A DNA stretch of 64,000 nucleotides, taken from assembly GCA_023101885.1 (NCBI GenBank), contig JALPQD010000910.1, positions 248,001 through 312,000 on the forward strand, read 5' to 3'. Under the pieces are notes generated by a model, which had not been told where the DNA came from, did no database searches, and saw only the letters and a program-made list of their open reading frames with translations. Of the stretch, positions 62,636 to 64,000 are shown piece after piece. Source of the DNA: Typhlomys cinereus (taxonomy: Eukaryota > Chordata > Mammalia > Rodentia > Platacanthomyidae). The position numbers were made by a program, and so were the translations under genes. Position 1 is the first letter of the stretch, and each line of letters starts with the position of its first letter.

Positions 62636-62844
62636 TTATTTTGCAAACTCACAATGCTTGTTTTTTCTTGTTTTGTTTTAGGATAAAATCTTATTTTATG
62701 AAGCATCTCTTCCCCCAAGAAACAGTTCAACAACTATGCTCTCATTTAAATTCTGCAAACAGATTCCTGCTGTAGGCAAGGACAGTTTTACTCTTGGAAA
62801 AATATCTGCAACCCAAAGTTCTAATAAGTGGGTCTATTTAGATT

Positions 62845-63023
62845 TTCTTTCTGTGTGCGTGCCGATGCGCATGGTGCGCTCATGGAGGTTAGAAGATAGC
62901 TTTTTGGAGATGGTTCTCTCTTTACACCTTGTGGCCTCTAGAGATTAAACCCTAGAGATCAAACTCAAGTCTTCAGGAGTGGGTGGCAAGCTCTTTTCTC
63001 CTGCTGAACCATCTTGCCATCCC
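62845..63023 (-). repeat. B2-like SINE
   Basis: CATGGAGGTTAGAAGATAGC, GATCAAACTCAAGTCTTCAG, GCTGAACCATCTTGCCATCC. Confidence 0.65.
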
Positions 63024-63194
63024 TTCATTTCTTTTCTGCAGCACTTTTAGTTTATCTTTTTTTTTTTTTTCTGCAGCCTTTTCCTAACACAGCAAGAGCT
63101 CCTGACAAGAAGAGTTGAGGTTCATGACATTTAAAAACATTTTAAAGAATTTGTTTTTAAAATTCAATAGTAACATTGGTTTTTGTTTATTTAT

Positions 63195-63345
63195 TTATTT
63201 TTTGTGACAGGGTCTTACCACATAGCTCAGGCTGGCTTCGAACTCACCATGTAGCCCAGGTTGACCTCAAATTACTTTGATCTTCCTGTCTTAGTTTTCT
63301 GTGTGTTGGGATCACAAGTGTGCCCTGCTATGCCTGACTAATAGT
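63195..63345 (-). repeat. B1 SINE
   Basis: TGTGACAGGGTCTTACCACA, CTCAGGCTGGCTTCGAACTC, GTTGGGATCACAAGTGTGCC; the middle block (CATAGCTCAGG / CATGTAGCCCAGG) is duplicated. Confidence 0.75.
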
Positions 63346-64000
63346 AATACTTGTTTTGAAACATATATTACCAAAATGCTAAGTCTCCCTCTCAATGCAG
63401 CCAATATAGTACCCATTTTTCACAGAAGCATGCAAACATGTACACAGTTGAGTAGAATTTCCTCTTTTCTTCCTCATACTGACTCACACTGTATTTATTG
63501 CTTTGCAACTTGCTTTAAGGAAATGGACTTGTACCCAGTTTGCTTAGGAAAGACGACAAATTTAAGAGTAGCTAAGGGTTGGACAGTCTCTGAACATCAA
63601 GTCCCCCTTGTAGGAAGAATGTTCTCACCTATCTGGGATAGGATGGGTAAGAACCTGATCGTCTATTATGTGGTCAGGACCCAAGTGCTTAGAGCTTCAG
63701 TCTCATGGGCCTTCCTGTCTCCTTGATCTATTAAGCTAAATAAAGTACAGTAAGGGTCCCAGAACATGAGCAGTCCAGGAATCCTAATTTGCTTCTATTT
63801 TATTCCTTAACCTCCTCATGGACATCCTGAATGTAGCTCCCATCATTTCACACATGAGAGACTCTGGAGTTATACAGCTTTATGATACTCAAATCCAACA
63901 TTCACCAAGCATTTCTCATGTGCAGGCACTGACCTAAATAAGCACTTGAATGATCTGAACAACCCTGTTAAGACAGGCATCTGATTATCCTCAGTTACTG
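63346..64000 (+). other. CYP27A1 intron 2 continuing past the window
   Basis: No exon, repeat head or RNA gene recognised in the last 655 bases. Confidence 0.4.

Noticed and set aside
1..64000. CRISPR arrays, operons, bacterial promoters, prophage
   Set aside because: The window is spliced mammalian DNA; direct repeats found are microsatellites, SINEs and simple duplications.

Overview
This is mammalian nuclear DNA from a rodent. Two neighbouring genes lie on the + strand: TTLL4 (tubulin polyglutamylase), whose coding sequence is complete, and the start of CYP27A1 (mitochondrial sterol 27-hydroxylase). This TTLL4-CYP27A1 order is known from other mammals (human 2q35). The repeats (B1, ID, B2/B4-like SINEs, rodent-style LINE-1 and LTRs) fit a rodent. 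The most abundant SINEs are about 250-280 bp, have a tRNA-like head of the B2 superfamily, and carry a body I do not know from mouse or rat. I therefore lean to a non-murid rodent (a jerboa/jumping-mouse or geomyoid type lineage is possible), but I cannot fix the species.

Layout. Positions 1-5956 look like the long 5' UTR intron of TTLL4, filled with SINEs, a 128-bp triplicate and an odd hairpin-rich repeat. A possible 5' UTR exon lies at 5957-6010. The TTLL4 coding sequence runs over 18 exons from 6385 to 21584. Every junction follows GT-AG, phases match throughout, and the sum is 3597 nt = 1198 residues plus stop, close to the human protein. An antisense LSM5 processed pseudogene lies in the first coding intron. 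The likely 3' UTR ends near an AATAAA at 22542. About 11 kb of repeat-rich intergenic DNA follows. The CYP27A1 promoter region and exon 1 (coding 34147-34398) come next, then a 26-kb intron 1 crowded with SINEs, LTRs and antisense L1, exon 2 (60388-60578), and part of intron 2 to the window end. Exon 3 onward, including the haem-ligand cysteine, is outside.

Repeats explain most of the rest. SINE-I (younger) reads GGGGCTGGAGAGGTGGCTCA at its head and ends with TGGTTCTACACAC(AC)n and AATTGAATAAATAA; several copies have clean target-site duplications. SINE-II (older) shares the head but has a different right half ending CCTCTGATACACAC. Most open reading frames in the window are read through these SINEs or (CA)n tracts and are not genes.

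TTLL4 and CYP27A1 are not known to work together: one adds glutamates to tubulin and nucleosome-assembly proteins in the cytoplasm, the other oxidises sterol side chains in mitochondria. I saw no new multi-gene system here. The best candidate for something undescribed is a polyadenylated retroposon family (about 2750-3060, 24311-24447, 28104-28433) built from repeated short hairpins; two copies have clear target-site duplications.
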